Assembly: GCF_905171775.1 (NCBI RefSeq) | Contig: NC_053494.1 | Coordinates: 130,984,210 to 131,048,209, forward strand | Reading direction: 5' to 3' | DNA from: Rana temporaria | Lineage: Eukaryota; Chordata; Amphibia; Anura; Ranidae | Length of the DNA: 64,000 bases | Shown here: positions 23,648 to 34,351 of the stretch, piece after piece | Layout: the number at the start of each line of letters is the position of its first letter | How positions within the stretch are numbered: position 1 is the first letter of the stretch | Translations under genes and position numbers: made by a program | The notes under the pieces: model-generated | Database searches by the model: none | Seen by the model: the letters and a program-made list of their open reading frames with translations, nothing else | What the model was told of the DNA's origin: nothing

Positions 23648-25193
23648 TTGGTTGGGGCTAGCTAATCATGTGATCCCCCTCTTGTAGAGATTATTATTGT
23701 ATTTAAATACTCCATAACCCAATTGGAGGTAAGATCTAATTAATTTGAATACTCTCCAATCTCCATTCATCCATATTACATGTCCGGAGCGATCCAGTGA
23801 CATCTGTGATATATCACTAATTATTGTGAGATAATTCCTTTTTACCCTGTTTGGATCTGGTTTTCATATATATAGATATGATTTTTTTATATATATATAT
23901 ATTTTTTATACATTCTTTATAATAATATATATTTAGTTTTGGTTTATCTAAGTTGATTTTTTACTAATAATTATTTTTAGTGATCACGACCGAATTTTTA
24001 CGAAGTTTAGTCTTACTGCTTTCTGGCACCTATTGTTGAATCTGCACGTCCGGAGGGATGCGAGATCTGTATTTTATTCAATATGTATTTCAATAGTGGA
24101 ATTCTCTTGAACTCATGTTATGTGGCCATTATATATATTTCTATGTATCTCTCTAATTTCTTGTTTAAATCCGATCAATGTTATGTAATTTACCTACGGT
24201 GTTGTATTATATTGATGACACACGGCACCGAGGTTGTATCTGCAACTAGTTTCAGCCCACCAATCATTGTGTTTTCTTGACTACATATACCATCATGCTT
24301 TGTGACCAGGCACGCCCCCCTGATGACGTTAACATAACGAAACGTACGTCGGAGGCAGCCTGGTCACGTGACGTACCCCCCGTGCTTTGGACTGTTGGAG
24401 AGATCGTTTGGCTACATGTGTGAGCGGCGGCTTCCATATTCCAGCGAATCCCACTTAACTACCGCCCTGAGCGGTGACAGGTCCGCAGCCTCAGTGCCGG
24501 GTGGGCACCTCTCAATGTAAGGAGCCATTTGGCTGACTTTTATGCACATTTTAATATTTTAATTAAAAACGGTATCACGCTATTTGGCTATCTGGCCTCT
24601 CTTCTTTTACATATAATCCCGTGTGAGGTTCCTGGATTTGCAAAGTGGTCTGTCCATATCTTCATGTGTTGCAGGCACAATCCTGCATAAGCTCAGCTGA
24701 CCATCTTTTTCATTAAAGGGGTCAACGAGCTCTGGTAAGAGCAAACCTTATCTAAAGCACCTTGGGTGGAATTGATAATCATACTGAAGCGGTGGTGGCA
24801 TTTCTTCCTTCACAGAATTATTATTACCATTGGACTTTGTTCACTGATTTATTTGATTTATATATTTTTGATCATATTTGAATTCACTCGCGTGGCTTCA
24901 AGCGCAGCTTTTGGCTGCAATTGTTGGGACTCATTTATATATACTTTTTGTGTTTTTTTAAGTTGCAATTTTATTGTGAATTAGACACTGTGTCACGGCA
25001 CTATACTTAATGTATATGGGCCTAGCGCCCTCTATTTATATTATATCATGTCCACATAATACTTGTGTTATTGAGGAGCAGCTTATTATTTATTTATATA
25101 CACTTTCAATATTTGTATACATTTACAAATATCTATATATAATTTTAATTTTTCTTTATATATATTTGTCAGGCGCGGAATTTCACTTTACAC
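23648..25193 (+). mobile_element. PLE 5' pseudo-LTR of the forward unit (unit 5)
   Basis: Matches 28687-30231 at a constant 5039-bp offset over most of its length, which defines a pseudo-LTR of about 1.55 kb. It contains a hammerhead at 24302-24367 and a 'ctctggtaagagc' splice-donor-like site near 24730. It ends in 'tttacac', about 50 bp before the first ATG. Confidence 0.9.
24302..24367 (+). ncRNA. Type I hammerhead ribozyme, 5' pseudo-LTR of unit 5
   Basis: Forward copy of the same motif. GTGACCAGGC (24302-24311) pairs with GCCTGGTCAC (24358-24367). The core CTGATGA lies at 24320-24326 and GAAA at 24339-24342, followed by the GTC cleavage triplet at 24348-24350. Confidence 0.8.
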
Positions 25194-25244
25194 ATTTTGA
25201 GGTTTAATAATCTTTGCTTTTTTGAACCATATTTTCACGCAGCC

Positions 25245-28200
25245 ATGGATGTTTTCAATTATATGCGAGAACGCCATATTAATTTAGATGAAATTTTTCA
25301 AGAAACCCCAAGTCCCAATATTGATCTAGATAAAGGGTTTAAAGAGTTACAATTTGATATGGAGAAACAGATCAGAGTGTGGTGGGATATTGCCTCATTT
25401 GAACTTTATATTAGCAAAAACCTCACCCCCAGGCACCTCAGGTGGGATATTAGTCCCAATGATGGGAATGATAATTTACAATCTATTGAAGAATGGTACC
25501 AATTTTTTAATGCCTGTGAGCAGAAACTTATGCAATTGATGGTCCAGAGACGGAAAACAAAAAATACGCTTCTGGAATCCAAAATTGCAGACCTTAAAAA
25601 ACGGATGGAGCCATTTAGCTCCAGTAGTGAGTATAAGGATAAATCTAAAATTTTGCAGATACACCTACTTAAATACGATAGTGAAATTAAAAATAAAAAA
25701 TTAAAGAAATATCAGAGAGATGCACAGGATTTAGAAGAAAATAAAGTCTACAAGTGGCAAGAGACTCTCAGACAGGGTGCACCTTTGGAATTAAGTAGAG
25801 ATGGAGACCCTATTCCCCAGCCTAATAAAAGTGCTGAAAAGAAAAAAACAGTACAGATATCAAGTACACCTAAAAAATCTGCTATTAAAAATTCCAAACA
25901 TACTACCCCCTATTATAAACCATCTACCTATCCTCCACCCAATACCTATGGGTATCCCCAGCCAATTGAAACCTACAACAGGTCTGGGGCTTTGGATGAT
26001 AGGAGTCAGGACTATCACTATTATGAAACCTATCGCCCACCCTACCCTCCTAGACCACCTCGGGGTGGCCACAGAGGGAATTTTCGAGGGAGGCCGGCAC
26101 CTCACTATAACCAACAACAGGGGGGGGGGGATGGGAGGGGGTGGAAAGATACTTACCGTATCCCCCCAAAATCACCTATCCACCATTTGGAGTATTTAGA
26201 AAGAGAGGACGACGAGGAAGAGGGAGAGAGAAAAAGAAAAAGGTTGGATTAACTGAGGGCATTTTTAACTTGGCAGGAGTAGAATTCTCCAAATCTGAAT
26301 TGGAGGTTCTACAACAAGGCCTTAAGTTTGCACCCAATAAGGATATCAATAAATTTGAAGTCTTTATTGATATAGAAAAACATATTAGGAAACTCAACAT
26401 AAAAAAACATTTTGCAGGAAATACGCAGACACCTGGACCACCAAAACCTGATAAATTTATCCATAGTGGATTGAGGAACCAATCGGTATTCAACCCCCGG
26501 CATGGCTCCAATCACTATATTGAGGTTTTTCGGACCTTAGTTCAGGATGATATTCGTGCAATGACAGTCCTTCCATCCAAATCCACCAAACATTTTCGGG
26601 AAGCAATCAAAAATTTAGAAACTAATAGAAATATAGTGGTTAGACCAGCCGATAAAGGCGGAGGCCTTGTAATTCTCACCAAAGAGTATTATTATCGTGA
26701 AATGAAAAATCAACTTGATGATGGCAATACTTATCAACCTCTTGGGGGTGACCCCACGCTTAAGCTGAAAAATCTGCTGATTGTCTGGGTTAATGAGGGA
26801 CTCGAAAGAGGTATCCTTAACCCCAAAGAGGCAGATTATATTGTCTTACATGCACCTAAAATTCCAGTCTTATATACTCTACCTAAGATCCATAAAGATA
26901 AGGTTAACCCTCCTGGTCGACCGATAATTAGTGGAATAGGTTCCCTTTTTTCTCGTCTAGGAGAGTACCTTGATGGTTTTTTTAAACCACTGGTTTCAGC
27001 AAGTCCATCTTATCTAAAAGATAGTAGGGATCTAATTGTGGCACTTCAAACTTTATCAGCCACTCGAGTAACCATTATGGCCACTGTGGACATCCAATCC
27101 CTCTATACAAATATCAGACATTCTGATGCCTTAACAGCCCTTCGATGGGCGTTAGGTAAATTTTCTAAGCTAAAGAAGGTACAAATTAATTACCTGATAA
27201 GGGGACTTGAACTAGCAATGAAAAATAATTACTTTTGGGCCAACAATCAATTTTTTAATCAGGTGAGCGGTGTAGCAATGGGAGCGAGATATGCTCCAAG
27301 TGTCGCAAATATTGTTTTGAATAAGTGGGAACATGAGACAATTTTTTCAAACAGACCAGAATCTCTGCATTTTTACAAACGCTACATCGACGATATTATT
27401 CTCTTTTGGGAAGGATCTGAGGTATCTCTTGAGACATTCATCGCCCAAATGAATTTAAATAATTATGGACTTACTTTTGTAGCTGAAATCAGCACAAGTC
27501 TGGTAAACTATTTAGACCTTACCATTAAAAAGAATGACTTGAAATTTGAGACACTTACCTACTTTAAATCCACGGACCGGAATGGCTTTGTACCCACTCA
27601 TAGCTGTCACCATCCCTCCTGGATAGGAGCAGTCCCGAAAGGGCAATATATGAGGTTAAAACGGAACTGTGATAATAACGATGATTTTGAGACTCAGGCT
27701 AATATACTAACCACCAGATTTTTAGAAAAAGGTTACTCTGAAACTACACTTAACCAAGCGTATAATCAAGTGGCTGTTCTCGATAGACAATCTCTATTGG
27801 TCCCCAAACCGAGAAAAGAGTATAAAAATGAAGTACCTTTCATTAGTGGATTTCATAGGCAATATCGACAGGTAGAAGCTGTGTTTAAACGACATTGGCA
27901 TATTTTGAGGAAGGACAAAGACCTGATCACATCCATCCCAAAGGTGCCAAAGTTCATTTATAAGAGAGCTCCAGGCCTCAGGAACAAAATTGCTCCCAAT
28001 GTTCCTGATCCACCAAAGAAATTGGTGACCTTTTTGGATGGATCTGGTTTTCACCATTGCACTAGGTGCAAAGCGTGTAGAACTACACGGAATCCTGGCG
28101 ATAAAAAGAAAAAAATTGAGTTCAGTTCTAATGTAACAGGCGAATCTTTTAAGATCAAACCCCTAATCACATGTGGATCTGACCATGTTACTTATGTGCT

Positions 28201-28516
28201 CGAATGCCCATGTCATTTACAGTACGTTGGCCGGACCACTCGCCAACTTAAGATCCGCATTAATGAACATTTAACAAATATTAGAAAAAGTTTCCCTAAC
28301 CATAGTGTCTCAAGACACTTTGCTAATCACCATGGGAGTGACCCTAGTTTATGTAAGTTCTATGGCATAGACAAAATAGAAAGAAATTGGCGAGGTACAC
28401 ATATGTTACGTAGTGTTTCCCAAAACGAAATGAAATGGGTACACAGACTACGTACCATGCAACCTTTAGGACTGAACGTGGAGTTGGACCTCAATTGTTT
28501 CTTAACTGATGATTGA
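25245..28516 (+). pseudogene. PLE unit 5 (forward): RT plus GIY-YIG polyprotein, frame broken at the G tract
   Basis: The best preserved unit. The ATG at 25245 has a strong context (gccATGg). The N-terminal part (PLE-specific, rich in charged helices, then K/S/P/Y/G-rich) stays open to 26252. The RT-endonuclease frame is open from 26141 to the stop at 28514-28516. It holds DKGGG, PGRPIISG, motif A, YIDD, the CxxCxxC cluster and GIY-YIG. The two frames overlap around an 11-G tract at 26120-26130, so one continuous protein is not read as given. A GIY-YIG C-terminal to the RT marks it as an endonuclease-bearing PLE (Penelope/Poseidon/Neptune type), not an endonuclease-lacking Athena/Coprina type. 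Confidence 0.88.
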
Positions 28517-28686
28517 GTGTTCTCTCCTCTTTTCAGTTTCTAGTCCCTCACCCCTTCTTATTCATTTTCTTCTTCTTATCTAATTTTTTTAATTATGTTC
28601 ATTTTTGATCTAATTATCTATAGTCGTCAGTGACTATTTAGGATTGTTGGGTTTTATTTATATAATGTATTTCTGTACGCTGGAAT
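28517..28686 (+). mobile_element. 3' untranslated stretch of PLE unit 5
   Basis: Pyrimidine-rich and then AT-rich sequence between the stop codon and the 3' pseudo-LTR. It is also present in the reverse units. Confidence 0.75.
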
Positions 28687-30231
28687 TTGGTTGGGGCTAG
28701 CTAATCATGTGATCCCCCTCTTGTAGAGATTATTATTGTATTTAAATACTCCATAACCCAATTGGAGGTAAGATCTAACTAATTTGAATACTCTCCAATC
28801 TCCATTCATCCATATTACATGTCCGGAGCGATCCAGTGACATCTGTGATATATCACTAATTATTGTGAGATAATTCCTTTTTACCCTGTTTGGATCTGGT
28901 TTTCATATATATAGATATGATTTTTTTATATATATATATATTTTTTATACATTCTTTATAATAATATATATTTAGTTTTGGTTTATCTAAGTTGATTTTT
29001 TACTAATAATTATTTTTAGTGATCACGACCGAATTTTTACGAAGTTTAGTCTTACTGCTTTCTGGCACCTATTGTTGAATCTGCACGTCCGGAGGGATGC
29101 GAGATCTGTATTTTATTCAATATGTATTTCAATAGTGGAATTCTCTTGAACTCATGTTATGTGGCCATTATATATATTTCTATGTATCTCTCTAATTTCT
29201 TGTTTAAATCCGATCAATGTTATGTAATTTACCTACGGTGTTGTATTATATTGATGACACACGGCACCGAGGTTGTATCTGCAACTAGTTTCAGCCCACC
29301 AATCATTGTGTTTTCTTGACTACATATACCATCATGCTTTGTGACCAGGCACGCCCCCCTGATGACGTTAACATAACGAAACGTACGTCGGAGGCAGCCT
29401 GGTCACGTGACGTACCCCCCGTGCTTTGGACTGTTGGAGAGATCGTTTGGCTACATGTGTGAGCGGCGGCTTCCATATTCCAGCGAATCCCACTTAACTA
29501 CCGCCCTGAGCGGTGACAGGTCCGCAGCCTCAGTGCCGGGTGGGCACCTCTCAATGTAAGGAGCCATTTGGCTGACTTTTATGCACATTTTAATATTTTA
29601 ATTAAAAACGGTATCACGCTATTTGGCTATCTGGCCTCTCTTCTTTTACATATAATCCCGTGTGAGGTTCCTGGATTTGCAAAGTGGTCTGTCCATATCT
29701 TCATGTGTTGCAGGCACAATCCTGCATAAGCTCAGCTGACCATCTTTTTCATTAAAGGGGTCAACGAGCTCTGGTAAGAGCAAACCTTATCTAAAGCACC
29801 TTGGGTGGAATTGATAATCATACTGAAGCGGTGGTGGCATTTCTTCCTTCACAGAATTATTATTACCATTGGACTTTGTTCACTGATTTATTTGATTTAT
29901 ATATTTTTGATCATATTTGAATTCACTCGCGTGGCTTCAAGCGCAGCTTTTGGCTGCAATTGTTGGGACTCATTTATATATACTTTTTGTGTTTTTTTAA
30001 GTTGCAATTTTATTGTGAATTAGACACTGTGTCACGGCACTATACTTAATGTATATGGGCCTAGCGCCCTCTATTTATATTATATCATGTCCACATAATA
30101 CTTGTGTTATTGAGGAGCAGCTTATTATTTATTTATATACACTTTCAATATTTGTATACATTTACAAATATCTATATATAATTTTAATTTTTCTTTATAT
30201 ATATTTGTCAGGCGCGGAATTTCACTTTACA
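28687..30231 (+). mobile_element. PLE 3' pseudo-LTR of unit 5 (right end of the array)
   Basis: 1545 bp matching 23648-25193, ending at 'tttacac' directly against the target duplication. One base differs near 28778. It contains a complete hammerhead at 29341-29406. Confidence 0.9.
29341..29406 (+). ncRNA. Type I hammerhead ribozyme, 3' pseudo-LTR of unit 5
   Basis: Same sequence as 24302-24367. Cleavage in both pseudo-LTRs of one transcript would release a unit-length RNA. Confidence 0.8.
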
Positions 30232-30246
30232 CGATCTGAATACTTT
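30232..30246. other. Target-site duplication (right) of the large PLE array
   Basis: Exact copy of 6491-6505. Confidence 0.85.
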
Positions 30247-30880
30247 GAAGTGCAAAGGAGAGATTTGGGATCTTTTAGACCCCTGATCCCTCCATAAAGA
30301 GTACTTGTCACCACCTATTACTGTCACATTCCTTGTGACTGCAATAAAAGTGAACAATTAAAAAAAAAAAAACATTTAATAATGTAAAAATAAATTAAGT
30401 AAATACGATTTTTTTTGTTTTAAAAGCACCCCCGTCCCCGCAAGCTCACGCAGCAAAGAAAACGCATGCGGAAGTCGCGCCTGCATATCTAAACAGTGTT
30501 CAAATCACACATGTGAGGTATCACCGCGATCGTCAGAGCGAGAGCAATAATTCTAGCACTAGATCTCTGTAACTCTAACCTGGTAACCGTGAAAAAAAAT
30601 TAAGTGTCGCCTATGGATATTTTTAGGTACCGTCGTTTGTCGCCATTCCACGAGTGTGTGCAATTATAAAGTGTGACATGTTTGGTATCTATTTAATTGG
30701 CGTAACATCATCTTTCACATTATACAAAAAAATTGGGCTAAGTTAACTTTTTCCATTTTTTTTTAATTCATGGAAGTGTATTCATGGGTTAACCAATGGA
30801 AAAATCCATCAGACCTTTATCATCGGATGGACCGATTGTGTGTACGCGGCATTAGTCATGGCTTAGTCATGAAAAGGTTA
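30247..30880 (+). repeat. Interspersed repeat family T, segment 3 of 3
   Basis: Continues the repeat broken at 6505 and is homologous to the uninterrupted copy at 2640-3362 through 'gcgtaacatcatctttcaca'. The last 100 bases contain a family A MITE end ('gattgtgtgtacgcggcattag', 30834-30855). Confidence 0.7.
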
Positions 30881-31556
30881 AGTTCATTATCAACTTCCAC
30901 TGTAGATATAGAGAAATGGAAAAAAAATGAAAAAATCATCTCATGCTAATGGAATATACTCATTGGTGACCCCAAATTGAGATCTGCCATTCTGCCCAGA
31001 CCTTGTTTTGTATATAAGTGAGCTAAAAAAATTAAAAAACAAGATTGCCCCCAGAAAATTAAACATCAGAAACCTCTATCTCATTCTTTGTTCACCTTCT
31101 GCCAACTGGAAGGTATGTACCAGTGCAAGAAAAGATCCTGTAAAATGTACCCTTTTGTACACAATTACCACAAATCCTTATGTGATCAGAATGCCATGGA
31201 ATATGACATGAATCAATTCTTCACATGTCCACCATATATATTTGTCATTTATTGCGTATCTTGCCCTTGTGGCCTTCTATGTAGGCCACAGTATTTGGAC
31301 AGCCAGGGCAAGATTTGGAGAACACAAAATGTTTATTGAAGAAGGCGTTGTTAAACATGGTATTCCACAACATTTCACCCTTAAACAATGACAAATCTAG
31401 GAAGGGGCTCAGCATCCAGATCACTGAATTCATTGTTAACACCTCCTCTTTTGTCAAATGGTTTCAGTAACTATGTAGGCATGAAAACTTTTTCACATTG
31501 AACACTCTATCTCCCATAGGGTTTAATGAGGAGCTAGAGGTTCACACCATCATTTA
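30881..31556 (+). pseudogene. Old Penelope-like element, fragment 2 (linker and GIY-YIG domain)
   Basis: Read across frameshifts, this holds a VYK-x-AKKLKNKIAP segment matching YKRAPGLRNKIAP of the young PLE. Next come a Cys-rich stretch and IYCVSCPCGLL with a following YVG-type and EH-type region (GIY-YIG). The last segment, near 31506-31555, is LSPIGFNEELEVHTII against MQPLGLNVELDLNCFL. Order and spacing agree with residues about 605-790 of the intact frame. Several frameshifts and stops are present. It is a different, older PLE family from the array and is probably the continuation of 5030-5221. Confidence 0.7.
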
Positions 31557-31594
31557 AATCTGTCATATTATCTAGAACCTGGGTTAGGAACATT

Positions 31595-32300
31595 GGCCCA
31601 GATTCACAGAGATCGGCGTATCTCTGTGCGGGCGCAACGTATCTCATTTACGTTACGCCGCCGCAAGTTGTTCAGGCAAGTGCTTTATTCACAAAGCACT
31701 TGCGTGTAAAGTTGCGGCGGCGTAACATAAATCACCCGGCAGATTTCAAATTCGGCGGGTAGGGGGCGTGTATAATTTAAATGATGCGCGTCCCCGCGCC
31801 GAACGAACTGCGCATGCGCCGTCCCTAAAATATCCCAGCGTGTATTGCTCTAAATGACGTCGCAAGGACGTCATTGGTTTTGACGTGGACGTAAATTACG
31901 TCCAGCACCATTCACGGACAACTTACGCAAACAACGTAATTTTATCAATTTTTGACGCGGGAACGACGGCCATAATTAACATTGACTGGGCCTCATAGAC
32001 CCAGGGGCAACTTTACGCCGGGAAAAGCCTAACGTAAACATCGTAACTTTACTGCGTCGGCCACGCGTACGTTCGTGAATTCGCGTATCTAGCTAATTTG
32101 CATACTCGACGGGGAAATCTACGAAAGCACCACCTAGCGGACAAAAAAAATTGCAGTAAGAGACTTACGCCTGTCGGATCTACTGAATATCTATGCGTAA
32201 CTGATTCTATGAATCAGTCGCATAGATACGATAGCGCTAGGCAGAGATACGACGACGTATCTGGAGATGCGCCGTCGTATCTCTTTTGTGAATCTGGGCC
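31595..32300. mobile_element. MITE, family B, copy 1
   Basis: Starts GGCCCAGATTCACA and ends with its inverse, flanked by ATT on both sides (31592-31594, 32301-32303). It is GC-rich with internal inverted repeats such as 'caagtgctttattcacaaagcacttg', and has no ORF of note. Four further copies lie in the window. The 3-bp duplications and the palindromic ends suggest a PIF/Harbinger-type MITE. Confidence 0.75.
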
Positions 32301-32770
32301 ATTGTGCCATAAATAAGAGTCGAGGGGTTCACACCATCATTCCCATTGGGCTATGTTGACACGGAATAGACCATGATAAACTAATAGGTCTTCTTCCGAG
32401 TCTTTCTTTTTTATACATTTTTATATATATATTTCTTACATAGCTTTTAATTGTACTGACAATCTATATTGTTTTGTTATTCCATTTTAATGAATTCATG
32501 ATTTTAGGAACAATGATTAACATCACACATTTATGAACTTACTATGAACTATTAGTCATCAGTCCCTAATTGTTGTTCCTTTATAAACTCACTGTGTTTG
32601 ATTATTTGGAAGTTTTTATGAACCCTTTTTGTTTAATTTATATGATTGATTGTATTATTTTTCAAGGTGAATTGTATGTAGTGATTCTGACATAAATGTG
32701 TCAATGTATTACAAAACCTATTATTATTATTATATCCAATCAATTTTTATATCAAATATGTTAATATGTT
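32301..32770. other. AT-rich unassigned sequence
   Basis: No gene or clear repeat end recognised. 'ggttcacaccatcatt' at 32328 repeats a phrase at 31537 in the PLE relic, so a small duplication may span the MITE. Confidence 0.5.
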
Positions 32771-33632
32771 TAATATGTTATGCTGGTTATTGTAGTCCCA
32801 TGAGTCAGGGGGCTGCATGTTCTATTGCTGGCAGGGCTGGACTGGGACAGAAATTTGGCCCTGGACTTCATCCAAACTGGCCCACTTTGACAGATCTCTC
32901 CCATGGTGGCCGACAACACCTGCACCCCCCTGGCCACCTGAGCCCCCTCTCCCCCTTCACTAGCCACTAGCCGTTCTACTTTATTAGAGTAGAACGGCTG
33001 GTACTGGTACTCTTATAGGCAGTACCAGTGGGGAAGCTAGACATTATTTCACCCGGGGCAAAGAATCAGTTCGGTGACCCCCCTTATGGGACAAGATTAG
33101 GCAAAAGTGAGAAACTCCCAGGCCATAGCTGTTGAGTCAGCTGTCTGTCCCCTTCCCCCATGCTCCTCTGTTGTCCCCCCTGCTCCTCTGGTCCTCCCCC
33201 TGCTTCTTTGTTCCCCCCAGGTGAGCGCTGCGGGGAGGGAGAGACAGAGGAGCAGAGGAGGGCGGCAGTCCACTGTCACTGAAGCCAGCCCACTGAGCCA
33301 TCGGCCCACCGGGAAACTCCCTGTAGTCCCAATGGCCAGTCCATCCCTGATTGCTGGTATCAAATTGCCTTAACAGAAAAACGGTTCCTTCCTATTCTCG
33401 GACAACTTGAAAAAGGATGCTAAGCCTCTGAAACACATGGTGCCTGCCACCCCTTCACTCCCATGTGCTTGTCCTAGATGTTGCGAATGGCCTAAATGTC
33501 ACTGCAGGTCGGCCATCTGGTAGGTCCGGCACTTTATGTGAAATAGCCACTTCTATATAGCAGCCACAGGCATCCCATCTCTGCATGCTGTTTTCTCCTC
33601 TGGGTCTAAGCTGCCATTTCTTAACTTGAATG
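32771..33632. other. Unassigned GC-rich interspersed-repeat-like sequence
   Basis: Contains 'gggctggactgggac', which looks like an interspersed repeat, and a short hairpin (12-bp arms 'agccgttctact' / 'agtagaacggct', about 32969-32997). The two 88-codon ORFs at 33097-33373 lie on opposite strands of the same low-complexity proline/serine-rich stretch and show no domain. Confidence 0.45.
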
Positions 33633-33635
33633 TAA

Positions 33636-33904
33636 GGCCCCATGCACACTGGACATTTTTACAGTTGCTGTTTTTGGCTTCAGGCGTTTTTTTCTGCAGC
33701 CAGTAAACTCCCCAGCATGTTATCCTATGTGTCCATGCACACATAGGCTGTTATCAGCGTTTTTTGGCAGGAGTGTTTTCTGGCTGGAAAAAAAACCCAA
33801 AGCTAGTGGGTTTGAAGAGGAGTTTTTAAGCTGTAATGTTTTTAATGTGGTATTCCACAGCTAAAGCTAATGGTGTTTTTATAACATCCATTGTGCGTGA
33901 GGCC
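33636..33904. mobile_element. MITE, family D
   Basis: Left end GGCCCCATGCACAC and right end GTGCGTGAGGCC are imperfect inverses. TAA flanks both sides (33633-33635, 33905-33907). A related sequence occurs at 58008-58425. The TAA duplication suggests PIF/Harbinger-type mobilisation. Confidence 0.6.
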
Positions 33905-33907
33905 TAA

Positions 33908-34351
33908 GTGCCGGTTCAAACTACCGCGACTTGGGATTCGACTTGTGTTACCCCAAGTCGCCACAAGTCGCGCGACATGAGAAATTCAATTGAAGCGAAT
34001 GAGAGCCGTCTTAATGTACACTACTGAAGTCTCTCCAACTTCAGAAAAGGTTCCTGTACTACTTCAAGGCGACTTCTAGGCAACTTGTACCCATAGATTT
34101 CAATGGAAGTCACCTCCAAGTCGGATCTCTGTCTTAACTGAAGCTACTTTCCAGGAAGAAAAAATAGTTTACTCAGGCAAACCCCTCCCTCCCACAGAGC
34201 TGATTATTCTGTGATTGGCCACAGCCAAAGTCGCCTGTCCTGGAGGCAACTTTAAGTCGCGTTGTAAGTTGCTCCTAGTCGCGCTGAAGTCACACTGAAG
34301 TTGCCTTACAAAGTCGCGCTGGAATCGGGTTTCCCCTGTGTAAACCGGCAC
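33908..34351. mobile_element. MITE, family C
   Basis: GTGCCGG at the left and CCGGCAC at the right, flanked by TAA at 33905-33907 and 34352-34354. Iterated 'aagtcgc' words lie inside. It shares its left TAA with the preceding MITE. Confidence 0.65.

Larger units (their letters stand above)
6506..30231. mobile_element. 23.7-kb Penelope-like element mosaic array
   Basis: A block of near-identical PLE units with a 5039-5041 bp period. Left to right: pseudo-LTR and coding unit 1 (reverse), pseudo-LTR and unit 2 (reverse), a truncated pseudo-LTR to 17792, an inverted RT fragment 17793-18150, a forward pseudo-LTR fragment 18151-19005, unit 3 (reverse, truncated at its C terminus), a pseudo-LTR with the last third of a fourth reverse unit to 23633, then a forward unit with pseudo-LTRs on both sides (23648-30231). 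The only flanking duplication I can find is at the outer ends of the block. PLEs are retroelements with RT plus GIY-YIG endonuclease and are known for tandem, truncated and inverted arrangements. Units differ by single bases (for example 22222, 18356, 28778), so the array is young. Confidence 0.9.

Noticed and set aside
6506..30231. LTR retrotransposon interpretation of the array
   Set aside because: No protease, RNase H, integrase or TG...CA ends. The protein has PLE-type RT (DKG, YIDD) and GIY-YIG, and the repeats are pseudo-LTRs.
33097..33373. Overlapping 88-codon ORFs on both strands
   Set aside because: Low-complexity proline/serine/glycine composition from GC-rich repeat DNA, with no domain.
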